A stretch of DNA of 10,213 nt from Moraxellaceae bacterium (GCA_030684415.1 JAUXNL010000316.1:1-10213), one strand, 5' to 3'. Positions 1-6,307 are shown, counted from the stretch's first letter. Notes: generated by a model from the sequence alone, not told the origin. Program-made: numbers and translations.

Positions 1-75
1 GTTTATTGCAATCCTTTGCCATGGGAAATTATTGAATGGGATAGAGCGGCAGCTCTTCCTGGACCTGGATTCTGA
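1..75 (+). CDS. C-terminal tail of an upstream gene, probably an RHS-type toxin (partial)
   Basis: Frame 1 is open from the window edge and reads 24 codons (beginning VYCNPLPWEIIEW and ending ALPGPGF) to a TGA at 73-75. The start lies outside the window. The stop is followed 10 bases later by the start of the next gene, and that gene's ribosome binding site directly follows this stop. Such tight coupling is usual between a polymorphic toxin and its immunity gene. The inference that this is a toxin C-terminus comes from context only: a row of small AT-rich genes follows, and an RHS remnant lies at 2034-2356. The 24 residues carry no motif that I recognise, so no toxin activity can be named. 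Confidence 0.4.
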   Translation, partial: VYCNPLPWEIIEWDRAAALPGPGF

Positions 76-85
76 GGAGACAAAA

Positions 86-598
86 ATGAACTTAGCAATA
101 CTTCCAAATCTTTTTGAATATCAAAATTTATCTGAAAATGACAAAATAGGTTTTTGCAATCGAATAAGCGAGTTAAAAAGTTCCGCGGAAGAGCTAATTT
201 CTCTTGCCCCTAAAGATGAGAAAACTTTATTTTGTGAACTTGAGTCAATTGAGCAAGACTTCAGAAATTTGCAAGAATTTTGTATGGAAACAGAGACAAA
301 ATGGACAATACACCACTCATGGTCATTTCTTTACTCTCCAAAATCATTGCATGATAAAATACTAAATAGTATAGAGTTGGCAATTGATGAAGCCCACCCA
401 AAGCTGAGTGATGATTTTCATGATCACATTCATTATATGAAGCGGTTGGCGAGCGCACTATCAAATTCTGTTGATATTTTATTTTTATCTGATGACACGG
501 AAGAAGGTCTCGTAAATTTGTTTTCAATCGATATTTTGGCTACGCAAATTTTATCTTCTTTATATAAGTTAAGGATCAATTCATCGGTTCTGCGATGA
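86..598 (+). CDS. Hypothetical 170-aa acidic protein, candidate immunity protein
   Basis: This encodes a soluble, acidic, mostly helical-looking protein (MNLAILPNLFEYQ...) with no signal peptide or membrane segment. I do not recognise its family. The ATG at 86 was chosen because GAGGAG stands at 74-79, a good ribosome binding site 6 bases upstream. A longer in-frame start (TTG at 32) would lie inside the upstream coding tail and has no such site. The gene is AT-rich, unlike the GC-rich genes from 2486 onward, which suggests horizontal acquisition. Placed 10 bases after the end of a probable toxin gene, it is the best candidate for that toxin's cognate immunity protein, acting in the cytoplasm by binding the toxin. 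This role is inferred from position. The protein is real with good confidence; its function is not established. Confidence 0.72.
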   Translation: MNLAILPNLFEYQNLSENDKIGFCNRISELKSSAEELISLAPKDEKTLFCELESIEQDFRNLQEFCMETETKWTIHHSWSFLYSPKSLHDKILNSIELAIDEAHPKLSDDFHDHIHYMKRLASALSNSVDILFLSDDTEEGLVNLFSIDILATQILSSLYKLRINSSVLR

Positions 599-881
599 CT
601 AAATGATGTAATTGCAAATGACGCAATACAACATAGCGCATATGACTCCCACCACAATATCTTCATTGCAAAGCAAGCCCCCAGAGGCACGCCACAGCCT
701 TGTAGGTGCCAGTGGGTAAAACAGAAGGATGCATTAAAGCCGCATGAGCCGACTCCAATCATGACTCCCACCGAGCCGTTTATTTATTGCAAATAATACT
801 GTAGTTACCACGAAATATGTACCTGCAAATGGCGCCCCAGCAATATGATTTGATATTTAATACGGAGATTAATATTTAAAT
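599..881 (+). other. Gap between two small genes with a start-less 65-codon open frame
   Basis: No convincing gene is visible. The frame of the preceding gene stays open after its TGA at 596-598 and continues for 65 codons (LNDVIANDAIQH... to FIYCK) to a TAA at 794-796, without a good start codon or ribosome binding site. It contains a Cys/His/Pro-rich stretch (QPCRCQWVKQKDALKPHEP) and is richer in GC than its flanks. It could be chance or a remnant of an older toxin or immunity cassette. A 12-base direct repeat, ATGACTCCCACC, occurs at 642-653 and 761-772. From about 797 to 881 the DNA is AT-rich and may carry the promoter of the gene at 882; I could not identify clear -35/-10 boxes. Confidence 0.3.
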
Positions 882-1121
882 ATGAAATATATTACTGGCG
901 AGACTGTTGAAGTTGGTGACTTGGTTTTAATTGAAAGAGGTAGGACACCTGGAGTAGTTCATGCGATTGTGGAGTCGCTCCAACAAATGATTGAGTGGGG
1001 AGTGGATGAAGCAGGGCTGTCAATCAAGTCAGAACCATTTGGCTTGGTTTTTTGGCCCACATCAGAGGCTGAAAATCCGGTAATTTTTAATGGACGAAAA
1101 AAGCCAACTTACACGGATTAA
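882..1121 (+). CDS. Small 79-aa conserved-looking protein, candidate orphan immunity protein
   Basis: This encodes 79 residues starting MKYITGETVEVGDLVLIERG and containing the segment KSEPFGLVFWPTSEAENPVI. The N-terminal pattern (a short beta strand, then 'G..V.vGD.VlIe.g.tpGvV..iv') suggests a small SH3-like or KOW-like beta barrel. I recall similar short proteins near RHS and other polymorphic toxin genes, but cannot name a family with certainty. There is no signal peptide or membrane segment. A GGAG at 864-867 is the only ribosome-binding candidate and lies 14 bases from the ATG, longer than usual, so translation may be weak. It is separated from its neighbours by more than 230 bases on each side, so it is probably not in a tight operon. 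An orphan immunity role is inferred from the neighbourhood. Confidence 0.68.
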   Translation: MKYITGETVEVGDLVLIERGRTPGVVHAIVESLQQMIEWGVDEAGLSIKSEPFGLVFWPTSEAENPVIFNGRKKPTYTD

Positions 1122-1358
1122 ATGTAGAGGCTTCGATCTGGTCAAACAGTTCCCGGGCTTTGGTGGCGCCTGTCAGACAAAGCTTTTCAATCCAGTTGTC
1201 GCGTTAATTTTCCAAACAACTGATTGAGACGGGACGGCTTTCATCTCCAGCCATGTCATGCTGTATGCAACTGGAAAAATTGATTCAAGCAGCTTCTCCA
1301 AGGGTGATATAACGCTATACATATTCGCCCAAAGCGCTGCATTAAATTACGGTGACTT
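1122..1358. other. Intergenic gap with a possible minus-strand coding remnant
   Basis: No intact gene is visible. On the minus strand, about 1128-1208 reads RDNWIEKLCLTGATKAREL followed by FDQIEAST, without a start codon. The helical, DNA-binding-like look hints at a fragment of a longer gene such as a Fic-type or transposase protein, but that is only an impression. Local GC is somewhat higher than in the flanking small genes. The DNA just before the gene at 1359 shows no strong promoter that I can point to. Confidence 0.3.
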
Positions 1359-1757
1359 ATGAGCGCACGATACTTGAATGTAGATTGTATTATAAAGTCG
1401 CGCTTCGTCCTTGATGATCTCGTCACATCTTTGGGCAAAGATGTGTTTGTTGTTTGGAGCGAATATCAAGATGCGGAGCATGCCATTTGCCTTGAGACAA
1501 ACCTACTAAACACCGAGCATCCCACAGAAGATATTGCAGAGTTTTTGCGCTTATTTTCAGAACTCCCACTCGAGAAATTGCACTGCCTAAGTAACTGTCA
1601 TGAAAAAAAGTTCGATATTGGCTTTGAAGGTGACACGGAAGGGGAAGGCTTGGATACTTCGATTGAATCAGCGCTTGTCGGGAAAATTTCTAATCTTGGC
1701 TTTTCAATAAGTATTCGGATATACCCTAGAAGTAGAGCGAGTCCATCATGTATATAG
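1359..1757 (+). CDS. Conserved hypothetical 132-aa protein, candidate orphan immunity protein
   Basis: The product begins MSARYLNVDCIIKSR and contains LPLEKLHCLSNCHEKKFDIGF, near residues 70-90. I recall a family of about 130-residue proteins in diverse bacteria that begin similarly ('S.RYLNVDL.l.S') and share the 'FDIGF' region, several of them near polymorphic toxin loci; this is memory, not a search. The protein is soluble and acidic with no signal peptide or membrane segment. The last residues (RSRASPSCI) look less conserved and may be a drifted tail. The ATG at 1359 follows GGTGA at 1350-1354, a modest ribosome binding site. Composition is AT-rich like its neighbours. The stop lies 30 bases before the next gene, so the two may be co-transcribed. 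The immunity role is inferred from context. Confidence 0.7.
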   Translation: MSARYLNVDCIIKSRFVLDDLVTSLGKDVFVVWSEYQDAEHAICLETNLLNTEHPTEDIAEFLRLFSELPLEKLHCLSNCHEKKFDIGFEGDTEGEGLDTSIESALVGKISNLGFSISIRIYPRSRASPSCI

Positions 1758-1787
1758 AGCCACTCTCCAGCATAAGGGGCTTTAAAA

Positions 1788-2033
1788 ATGAATTGCCCAT
1801 CATGCAATAGAAAATTAAACCCATTCGTACTGCGAGAGCACTTAAAATGCAATCACTGTGGCGAAGAGCTGAAAATAAATTTCAATAAATATGCGGTCAC
1901 AGCACCGCTTGTTATTGCAACCTTCATAGAAATATTTTTATCACCGCCATGGATTCATGCGCTTTTTATCATGATTTTCGCAGCAGCTATATCTTTAATC
2001 ATATTTTTCTCCGGAAATGTAATTAGAAAATGA
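1788..2033 (+). CDS. Small zinc-ribbon protein with two transmembrane segments
   Basis: This encodes 81 residues. The N-terminus carries two CxxC pairs (C3/C6 and C21/C24) in the arrangement of a zinc ribbon, MNCPSC...LKCNHCG, so it probably binds one zinc ion on the cytoplasmic side. Residues about 35-51 and 55-75 are strongly hydrophobic and would form a membrane hairpin with a short loop (SPPWIH). A ribosome binding site AAGGGG at 1774-1779 lies 8 bases before the ATG. Genes with this architecture are widespread and mostly uncharacterised. Here it could be an immunity protein against a membrane-acting toxin, or an unrelated passenger. The stop codon sits exactly where AT-rich DNA gives way to GC-rich RHS sequence, so this is the last gene of the acquired segment. 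Confidence 0.72.
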   Translation: MNCPSCNRKLNPFVLREHLKCNHCGEELKINFNKYAVTAPLVIATFIEIFLSPPWIHALFIMIFAAAISLIIFFSGNVIRK

Positions 2034-2356
2034 GATCAACGGCCAGCTACAGGGCGACCTGGCCGGCGCACGCATGACGGCAACGGACTGCTCACCGCCA
2101 ACACCGTGCCCGGCGAGCTGACACAGGGCTTTGCCCATAACGAAGCCGACCGCCTTGTCGGCCTGACCGATGTGCCGAACAGCGCCCTGTCGCAAACCCT
2201 CCAGTACGACGTGCTGGACTGTCTGACCAACGCCACCAACAGCTTCGGCGCCGCAGCCTTCAGCTACACCGCACACAGCGTGTCACTACGTCACAAGGCA
2301 CCGACAGCCAGCAGACCGTGATCTGGCGCCGGGACAGCGCGCCCTTCGGCGACAGC
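2034..2356 (+). pseudogene. Decayed fragment of an RHS repeat protein
   Basis: Three reading frames in turn give RHS-like sequence. Frame A (2032-2070) reads EINGQLQGDLAGAR. Frame B (from about 2073) reads HDGNGLLT and then FAHNEADRLVGLTD, LQYDVLDCLTNATNSFG and AFSYT, which match the YD-repeat style 'YDaLdRLtsAtnsfG...sYtYd'. Frame C (2282-2356) reads TTSQGTDSQQTVIWRRDSAPFGDS, resembling the 'vvWrwDsdPFGd' segment near the RHS core end. At least two frameshifts, and apparently a deletion between the repeat and the WR.D..PFG motif, leave it non-functional. There is no start codon or ribosome binding site. Intact RHS proteins form a shell around a C-terminal toxin delivered to competitors. This fragment is probably the stranded end of an older RHS gene and marks the right border of the island. 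Confidence 0.72.
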
Positions 2357-2398
2357 CGTCGTGACGCATCGGCGCGCAGCCCAGACGTGGCGCCCGCC

Positions 2399-2427
2399 TA
2401 CCCGCAGGGAGCGGCGTCCTCTACAAT
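2399..2427 (+). promoter_or_regulatory. Possible argA promoter
   Basis: TACAAT at 2422-2427 is one base from the TATAAT consensus and lies 58 bases before the argA start, in DNA that is otherwise very GC-rich. No good -35 box stands 17 bases upstream, so this is a tentative sigma-70-type -10 element. I see no obvious ArgR operator. Confidence 0.25.
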
Positions 2428-2485
2428 CCCGGACTTTCCCGGCCATGCGAGCCCGCCCGTGAGCAACCAGCCCTTTCAGGACACC

Positions 2486-3802
2486 ATGTCGGACCAGTAC
2501 GTGCACTGGTTCCGCAACTCGGCCCCTTACATCAACGCGCACCGCGGCAAGACCTTTGTGCTGCTCTTCGGTGGCGAGGCGGTCAATCACGAGAATTTCC
2601 GCAACATCGTGCACGACATTGCCCTGCTGCACTCGCTGGGCATCCGGCTGGTACTGGTGCACGGCGCCCGCCCGCAAATCGATGAAAATCTGGTCGAGTA
2701 CGGCCTGACCACGCCTTTCCACAACGGCCTGCGCGTCACCACGCGTGAAGCCTTGCGTTGCGTGCTTGATGCCGTCGGCTCCATCCGCCTGGAAGTGGAA
2801 GCCCTGCTGTCCATGGGCCTGGCCAACTCGCCCATGTTCGGCGCGCGTATCGACGCCGTCTCCGGCAACTTTGTCACCGCCCGCCCCTATGGCGTGCGCG
2901 ACGGCGTGGACTTCTGCCTCACCGGTGAAGTGCGCAGCATCGACGAAGAAGCCATCAGCAAAAATCTGGCGAACCGCCACATCGTCATCCTCGGACCCAC
3001 CGGTTACTCCACCACTGGCGAAGTCTTCAACCTGCTGGCCGAAGACGTGGCCGTGAGCACGGCGATTGCGCTCAAGGCCGACAAGCTCATCTGCCTTGGC
3101 GAGCACGAAGGCATTCAGGGAGACGACTCGCGGCTGCTGCGCGAAATGATTCCCAACGAAGTCGACCAGTACCTGCGCGGTCGCGCCATCGACAGCGAAT
3201 TGCTGCGCCACATGCAGGCGGCCAGTGGGGCTTGTCGCGAAGGCGTGAAGCGCGTGCACATCATTTCCTATGCTCGCGATGGTGCGTTGCTGCAAGAGCT
3301 GTTCACGCGTGATGGCTCCGGCACGCTGATCACACACGACCCCTACGAAGAAATCCGTACGGCAGAAATCGAAGACATCGGTGGCATGCTCGAACTCATG
3401 CGCCCGCTCGAAGAAGAAGGGATTCTCGTGCGCCGTTCACGCGAGCGCCTGGAAACAGAAATCGACCATTTTGTGGTGATCGAGCGCGACGGCATGATTG
3501 TCGGCTGCGCGGCGCTCTATCCGTTGCCGCCCGATGAGAAAAACCCGGCCTCGGGTGAAATTGCCTGTGTTGCCGTGCACCCGAACTATCGCAAGGGCGA
3601 CCGCGGCAGCGAGCTGCTGGAGTTCCTGGAAAAGCGGGCCGCCAGCAAAGGCCTGCGCAAATTGTTCGTGCTGACCACGCGCACCGCGCTGTGGTTTATC
3701 GAGCATGGATTTGCACAGGTGCCGGTGGATGACCTGCCGACCGAACGCAAGTCGCTGTACAACTTCCAGCGCAGCTCGCTGGTGTTCAGCAAAAACCTTT
3801 GA
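2486..3802 (+). CDS. argA: N-acetylglutamate synthase (amino-acid acetyltransferase) ArgA
   Basis: The enzyme acetylates L-glutamate from acetyl-CoA, the first step of arginine biosynthesis, in the cytoplasm. The 438-residue length fits the classical gammaproteobacterial form (about 440). Residues about 1-290 are an amino-acid-kinase-like domain with LLFGGEAV (27-33) and VHGARPQI (58-65), followed by GYSTTGEVFNL and LGEHEGI. Family knowledge says this domain binds arginine for feedback inhibition rather than catalysing. Residues about 295-438 are a GNAT acetyltransferase: EIACVAVHPNYRKGDRGSEL holds the acetyl-CoA loop around R369-S375, and FVLTTRTALWFIEHGF is the C-terminal core. The ATG at 2486 is preferred, with AGGA at 2478-2481. 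The frame stays open upstream to a GTG at 2318, but those 56 codons overlap the RHS remnant and are not ArgA-like. A palindromic repeat follows the stop. The identification is secure. Confidence 0.96.
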   Translation: MSDQYVHWFRNSAPYINAHRGKTFVLLFGGEAVNHENFRNIVHDIALLHSLGIRLVLVHGARPQIDENLVEYGLTTPFHNGLRVTTREALRCVLDAVGSIRLEVEALLSMGLANSPMFGARIDAVSGNFVTARPYGVRDGVDFCLTGEVRSIDEEAISKNLANRHIVILGPTGYSTTGEVFNLLAEDVAVSTAIALKADKLICLGEHEGIQGDDSRLLREMIPNEVDQYLRGRAIDSELLRHMQAASGACREGVKRVHIISYARDGALLQELFTRDGSGTLITHDPYEEIRTAEIEDIGGMLELMRPLEEEGILVRRSRERLETEIDHFVVIERDGMIVGCAALYPLPPDEKNPASGEIACVAVHPNYRKGDRGSELLEFLEKRAASKGLRKLFVLTTRTALWFIEHGFAQVPVDDLPTERKSLYNFQRSSLVFSKNL

Positions 3803-3810
3803 ACGCCCCC

Positions 3811-3891
3811 CCCGCAGGGGTGGCTTTAGCCGTGATGCGTTCCGTCTGCATACAGCGGATGGCCTATCGCGGCTAAAGCCACTCCTACGGG
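3811..3891. repeat. REP-like palindromic repeat pair between argA and ilvD
   Basis: Two 26-base copies, at 3811-3836 and inverted at 3866-3891, match at 23 of 26 positions by hand count. Their cores, GTGGCTTTAGCCG (3820-3832) and CGGCTAAAGCCAC (3870-3882), are exact reverse complements, giving a strong hairpin with an outer extension and a loop of about 37 bases. The motif resembles dispersed repeats of the GTAGGAGnGGCTTnAGCCGCGAT type that I remember from intergenic DNA of Pseudomonas and Xanthomonadaceae. It lies just after the argA stop, so it may protect the argA mRNA 3' end or attenuate read-through into ilvD. There is no T run, so a classical intrinsic terminator is less likely. Confidence 0.8.
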
Positions 3892-3960
3892 ATGCACCCC
3901 GGCAGCAACCCTGCCACCGACCCACATCACGAATCACGTTTCCGCCACAGGTACCCGATC

Positions 3961-5649
3961 ATGAGCGACACAGAGAACAAGAACCTCCGCAAGTATTCTT
4001 CGCAAGTGGTCGACGGCATCGAAGCCGCCCCCGGCCGCGCCATGCTGCGCGCTGTCGGCTTCACCGATGAAGATTTCAAAAAGCCGCAGATCGGGATTGC
4101 CAGCACCTGGGCCATGGTCACGCCCTGCAACATGCACATCAACAAACTCGCCGAAGAAGCCGGACGCGGTGCCGACGCCGCTGGCGGCAAGTCGGTCATC
4201 TTCAACACCATCACCATTTCCGACGGCATCGCCAACGGCACGGAAGGCATGAAGTATTCGCTGGTATCGCGCGAAGTGATCGCCGACTCCATCGAAACCG
4301 TGGTCGGCTGCGAAGGCTTCGACGGCTTGGTGGCCGTGGGTGGCTGCGACAAGAACATGCCCGGCTGCATCATCGGCATGGCACGCCTGAACCGCCCAGC
4401 CATTTTTGTTTACGGCGGCACCATCAAACCGGGTTATGGCCACACCGACATCATTTCCGTGTTCGAGGCCGTGGGCCAGCACGCACGCGGCGACATCAAC
4501 GAAATCCAGGTGAAGCAGATCGAGGACACGGCCATTCCCGGCCCGGGCTCTTGTGGTGGCATGTACACCGCCAACACCATGGCGTCCGCCATTGAAGCGC
4601 TGGGCATGAGCCTGCCGGGTTCGTCCGCGCAAGACGCCATCGGCAGCGACAAGGCCTCCGATTGCTACCGCGCCGGCCAGCAAGTGCTGGAGCTGCTGAA
4701 ACAAGACCACAAGCCGCGCGACATCATGACCAAAAAGGCCTTCGAGAATGCCATCCGTGTGGTGATCGCACTCGCCGGCTCCACCAATGCCGTGCTGCAC
4801 CTGATCGCCATGGCCAATGCCTGTGAAGTGGATCTCACGCTCGACGACTTCGTGCGCCTCGGCAACATCACGCCGATGGTGGCCGACCTGCGTCCGTCCG
4901 GGAAATACATGATGAGCGAGCTGGTCGCCATCGGCGGCATCCAGCCCCTGATGAAGCGCATGCTCGATGCCGGCATGCTGCACGGCGACGTGATCACCGT
5001 CACCGGCCGCACCATGGCCGAAAACCTGGCCAATGTGCCGGACTATCCGGCGGGCCAGCAGGTCATCTACCCCTTCGACAAACCGATCAAAAAAGATTCA
5101 CACCTCGTGATCCTGAACGGCAATCTCGCGCCCACCGGCGCCGTCGCCAAAATCACGGGCAAAGAAGGCCTGCGTTTTGAAGGCACCGCACGCGTTTACG
5201 AAAGTGAAGAGCATGCCTTGAGCGGCATTCTCGATGGCGAAGTGAAAGCCGGCGATGTCATCGTCATCCGCTACGAAGGCCCCAAGGGCGGCCCGGGCAT
5301 GCGCGAAATGCTCTCGCCTACCTCCGCCGTCATGGGCAAGGGCCTCGGCAAAGACGTCGCCCTGATCACCGACGGCCGTTTCTCCGGCGGCAGCCACGGC
5401 TTTGTGGTCGGCCACGTCACGCCGGAAGCGTTTGAAGGCGGCCCCATCGCGCTACTCGAAAACGGCGACCGCATCACCATCGACGCCGAAACCCGCGTGA
5501 TCTCCGTCGACGTAACCGACGCCGATCTGGCCACCCGCCACGCCAAGTGGGTGCGCCCCGCACCGAAATACACCCGCGGCGTCCTCGCCAAATACGCCAA
5601 AACCGTCAGCAGCGCCTCCGAAGGCGCCGTCACCGACAAATACCTCTGA
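3961..5649 (+). CDS. ilvD: Dihydroxy-acid dehydratase IlvD
   Basis: The enzyme dehydrates 2,3-dihydroxy-isovalerate and 2,3-dihydroxy-3-methylvalerate to the 2-keto acids, the shared third step of valine, leucine and isoleucine synthesis, in the cytoplasm. All key residues are visible: three cluster cysteines C56 (TPCNMH), C129 (GGCDKNMPGC) and C198 (GPGSCGGMYTANTM); D130 and K131 beside the second cysteine, where the family binds magnesium through a carbamylated lysine; and the active-site serine in GRFSGGSHGF (about S475). The 562-residue length and the CDKNMPG motif fit the shorter IlvD class, which usually carries a [2Fe-2S] cluster, rather than the roughly 616-residue E. coli [4Fe-4S] enzyme. 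The ATG at 3961 starts the conserved N-terminus; an upstream in-frame ATG at 3892 adds 23 residues of non-conserved look. The ribosome binding site is weak (AGG near 3949). No leader-peptide attenuator is evident. Confidence 0.97.
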   Translation: MSDTENKNLRKYSSQVVDGIEAAPGRAMLRAVGFTDEDFKKPQIGIASTWAMVTPCNMHINKLAEEAGRGADAAGGKSVIFNTITISDGIANGTEGMKYSLVSREVIADSIETVVGCEGFDGLVAVGGCDKNMPGCIIGMARLNRPAIFVYGGTIKPGYGHTDIISVFEAVGQHARGDINEIQVKQIEDTAIPGPGSCGGMYTANTMASAIEALGMSLPGSSAQDAIGSDKASDCYRAGQQVLELLKQDHKPRDIMTKKAFENAIRVVIALAGSTNAVLHLIAMANACEVDLTLDDFVRLGNITPMVADLRPSGKYMMSELVAIGGIQPLMKRMLDAGMLHGDVITVTGRTMAENLANVPDYPAGQQVIYPFDKPIKKDSHLVILNGNLAPTGAVAKITGKEGLRFEGTARVYESEEHALSGILDGEVKAGDVIVIRYEGPKGGPGMREMLSPTSAVMGKGLGKDVALITDGRFSGGSHGFVVGHVTPEAFEGGPIALLENGDRITIDAETRVISVDVTDADLATRHAKWVRPAPKYTRGVLAKYAKTVSSASEGAVTDKYL

Positions 5650-5657
5650 CCCCAACC

Positions 5658-5691
5658 GCGTGCCTGCAACCCGCCACAGTTGCAGGCACGC
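5658..5691 (+). terminator. Stem-loop downstream of ilvD
   Basis: GCGTGCCTGCAA (5658-5669) and TTGCAGGCACGC (5680-5691) form a perfect 12-bp stem with a 10-base loop, beginning 8 bases after the ilvD stop. The position and strength fit a transcription terminator or an mRNA-stabilising hairpin. No T run follows (CCACTGAAATC), so it is not a textbook intrinsic terminator. Confidence 0.7.
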
Positions 5692-6056
5692 CCACTGAAA
5701 TCGCTGTTCCTGGGGATACGCGAAGCATCACGGAACTGGAGGCAGATTCATCACTGGAAGCCTTCGTTACAGAGCTTCTAGGTAATGTTTGGGGAAGGAG
5801 GCGTGCCGCTGGCGACGCTCTGAAATCGGTAAGTTACACAGTTGGTTTGACAGTCCGCCACCCCGAAACACCCCTCTCAGGCCACCCTCTCCACCTGCGC
5901 CCTACACTTCCCGCCTTTAGCTTTTAGCTCCCCGATCATCCTCCCAACGCCCAACACACCACCCCGCGCGCCACCATCCGCCGCCAACAACACTCCAACC
6001 CACCGCGCCTGCACACACCAAACCCTGCAACAACACAGTACCCCGCAGTAAAGCTC
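5692..6056. other. Non-coding stretch after ilvD, no gene recognised
   Basis: Positions 5695-5865 stay open in one plus-strand frame (EIAVPGDTRSITELEADSS, continuing to about TVGLTVRHPETP). The stretch has no start codon, no ribosome binding site and no recognisable family, so it may be a gene remnant or chance. An AAGGAGG at about 5797 has no start codon at useful spacing. A TTGACA at about 5848 resembles a -35 box but has no matching -10 box. From about 5860 onward the plus strand becomes strikingly rich in C and A with few T or G, a composition that continues to the start of the gene at 6655. Confidence 0.4.
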
Positions 6057-6079
6057 CCCGCAGGGGGCCGCTTTCTTTG

Positions 6080-6252
6080 CTTCTTTCTTTGCGGCGCAAA
6101 GAAAGAAGGCCCGCCGCAGGCGCACCGCCAGCGCAGCAAAGCAGCAGAAGCAACCCCGTCGAAGCACCTCACCCCAAAGCGAGACACACTAAAAATCCCC
6201 GCACTCCCGGGCAGTTGCCAAAGCAACGCAGCAGCCCCCGTAAACCCCGCCC
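6080..6252. repeat. Tandem 228-bp-period repeat, copy 1
   Basis: This is the first of two direct copies that recur at a 228-base offset (6080-6252 and 6308-6480). By hand count about 165 of 173 bases agree, with only one mismatch in the first 125. The related flank (CCCCGCAGGnGGCCGC) extends the similarity upstream to about 6057, with a 2-base indel. The copy opens with a perfect palindrome at 6080-6108 (arms CTTCTTTCTTTGC and GCAAAGAAAGAAG, loop GGC). Because 228 is a multiple of 3 and the palindrome reads LSLRRKER in both directions, long low-complexity frames appear on both strands here. I judge these to be by-products of the repeat. An extra CTTTCTTTG at 6071-6079 offers an alternative pairing. 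It may be a dispersed intergenic element of the genome. Confidence 0.85.
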
Positions 6253-6307
6253 TATCGAACCTACATCCCTCACCACAGCACAGCCCCCCGCAGGAGGCCG
6301 CATCCAG

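Noticed and set aside
32..85. Longer start (TTG at 32) for the first small gene
   Set aside because: It overlaps the upstream coding tail and lacks a ribosome binding site, whereas the ATG at 86 has GAGGAG at good distance.
599..881. Integron attC-type sites between the small genes
   Set aside because: I looked for the paired core-site motifs around the gaps and found no convincing attC structure, so a cassette array captured by an integron is not supported.
2318..2485. Extended N-terminus of ArgA from an upstream GTG
   Set aside because: The extra 56 codons cover the RHS remnant and promoter region. The ATG at 2486 has a ribosome binding site and gives the normal family length.
2291..3337. 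Long open frame on the minus strand (348 codons) opposite argA
   Set aside because: It is antisense to a secure argA gene in GC-rich DNA, its composition is low in complexity (rich in H, A, V, G), and it has no recognisable motif. It is a coding shadow.
3934..4983. Long open frame on the minus strand (349 codons) opposite ilvD
   Set aside because: It is a shadow of ilvD codon bias, with no family motif; the sense strand encodes all IlvD active-site residues.
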